From positions 3,042,001-3,106,000 of the forward strand of contig NZ_CP073760.1 in NCBI RefSeq assembly GCF_018399035.1: a stretch of 64,000 bases of DNA, given 5' to 3'. The translations under genes and the position numbers were made by a program. This stretch comes from Thiocapsa sp. GTDB taxonomy: Bacteria; Pseudomonadota; Gammaproteobacteria; Chromatiales; Chromatiaceae. Positions 63,797 to 64,000 of this stretch are shown here, piece by piece. A model generated the notes under the pieces. It made no database searches, was not told the origin of the DNA, and was given only the letters and a program-made list of their open reading frames with translations. Positions within the stretch are counted from its first letter, which is position 1, and every line of letters begins with the position of its first letter.

Positions 63797-64000
63797 GACC
63801 GAAGCTGTTGCGGAGGAAGGTTTCGGTTTGCTCGCGATAGGTGGCGCGGGCGGGCTCGGAGCCACCCCCGCAGGCGAGCTCGCAAACCACGTCAGTCGGC
63901 GATTCCGGGTCGCAATGGGTCGCTGCGCTGATCAGGACCGATTCGATCGAAAAGTCGAGAGCGGATTCCAGTAGCGCGACCGAGCCATTCGCGTTGCAGC
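63777..64000 (-). CDS. 3' end of an unidentified gene
   Basis: An open frame of 74 codons enters from the right edge and ends at TGA 63777-63779, convergent with and overlapping the hydrolase-like gene by 20 bases. It reads SALDFSIESVLISAATHCDP, ESPTDVVCELACGGGSEPAR and TYREQTETFLRNSFGLSPRD. Codon use is GC3-rich as in real genes. There are four Cys. No family was recognised. Confidence 0.5.
   Translation of the reverse strand, partial: CNANGSVALLESALDFSIESVLISAATHCDPESPTDVVCELACGGGSEPARATYREQTETFLRNSFGLSPRDD

Overview
The window looks like a stretch of chromosome from a purple sulfur bacterium (Chromatiaceae, Thiocapsa-like). This rests on a secreted Gly/Tyr-rich sulfur-globule protein, a complete bidirectional NAD-linked [NiFe] hydrogenase operon (hoxEFUYH plus hoxW), very high GC content and gammaproteobacterial gene neighbourhoods (ssb / YajR-like MFS / uvrA). 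No rRNA, tRNA, CRISPR array or phage genes were seen.

Layout. 1-1377: end of a family 4 glycosyltransferase and a PAP2 phosphatase. 1523-1888: sulfur-globule protein. 1995-4476: leuA and a frameshifted type-4 uracil-DNA glycosylase. 4760-7737: Ycf46-like AAA ATPase and the cbpA-cbpM co-chaperone pair. 7812-14815: nadC, DUF1631 protein, ampD, LpxH-like phosphoesterase, an unrecognised 388-aa protein, a small Cys-rich protein and pssA. 15035-20788: hox operon. 20856-25086: rhodanese, CHAD protein and a decayed IS200/IS605 element. 25087-29679: transaldolase, rsmA, lon. 29866-33294: dTDP-rhamnose operon rfbBACD. 33405-38873: ssb, MFS transporter, small coiled-coil protein and uvrA. 38874-52960: an accessory zone holding alkaline phosphatase, two Uma2 proteins, a collapsed type I restriction system, HicBA and YefM/RelE-type toxin-antitoxin pairs, a VapBC remnant, IS3 and IS1595 remnants, several repeats, and a MetH that lacks its homocysteine domain. 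52968-64000: recQ, ppx/gppA, an SCP2 protein, a pterin-type operon (6-PTPS plus two SDRs), a DUF3299 lipoprotein with an FtsX-like permease, phhB, an encapsulated-ferritin-like protein and a secreted alpha/beta-hydrolase-fold protein lacking two catalytic residues.

The most striking non-coding signal is a family of about 14 intergenic elements of 82-91 bp (mostly 85-87 bp) with terminal inverted repeats of the form TTAAACCGCG / CGCGGTTTAA. They occur from 7.7 kb to 62.3 kb, often as close pairs, and in at least nine cases the element terminus supplies the stop codon of the adjacent gene; one copy ends on the start codon of rsmA and one sits inside the hox operon. A second, rarer class consists of palindromic elements built around tandem hexamers (GTTGTC or CGGTGT) at 12.1, 13.5 and 26.1 kb. 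These two families, the small ORF embedded between hoxY and hoxH, the split MetH and the pterin operon are the features most worth following up.
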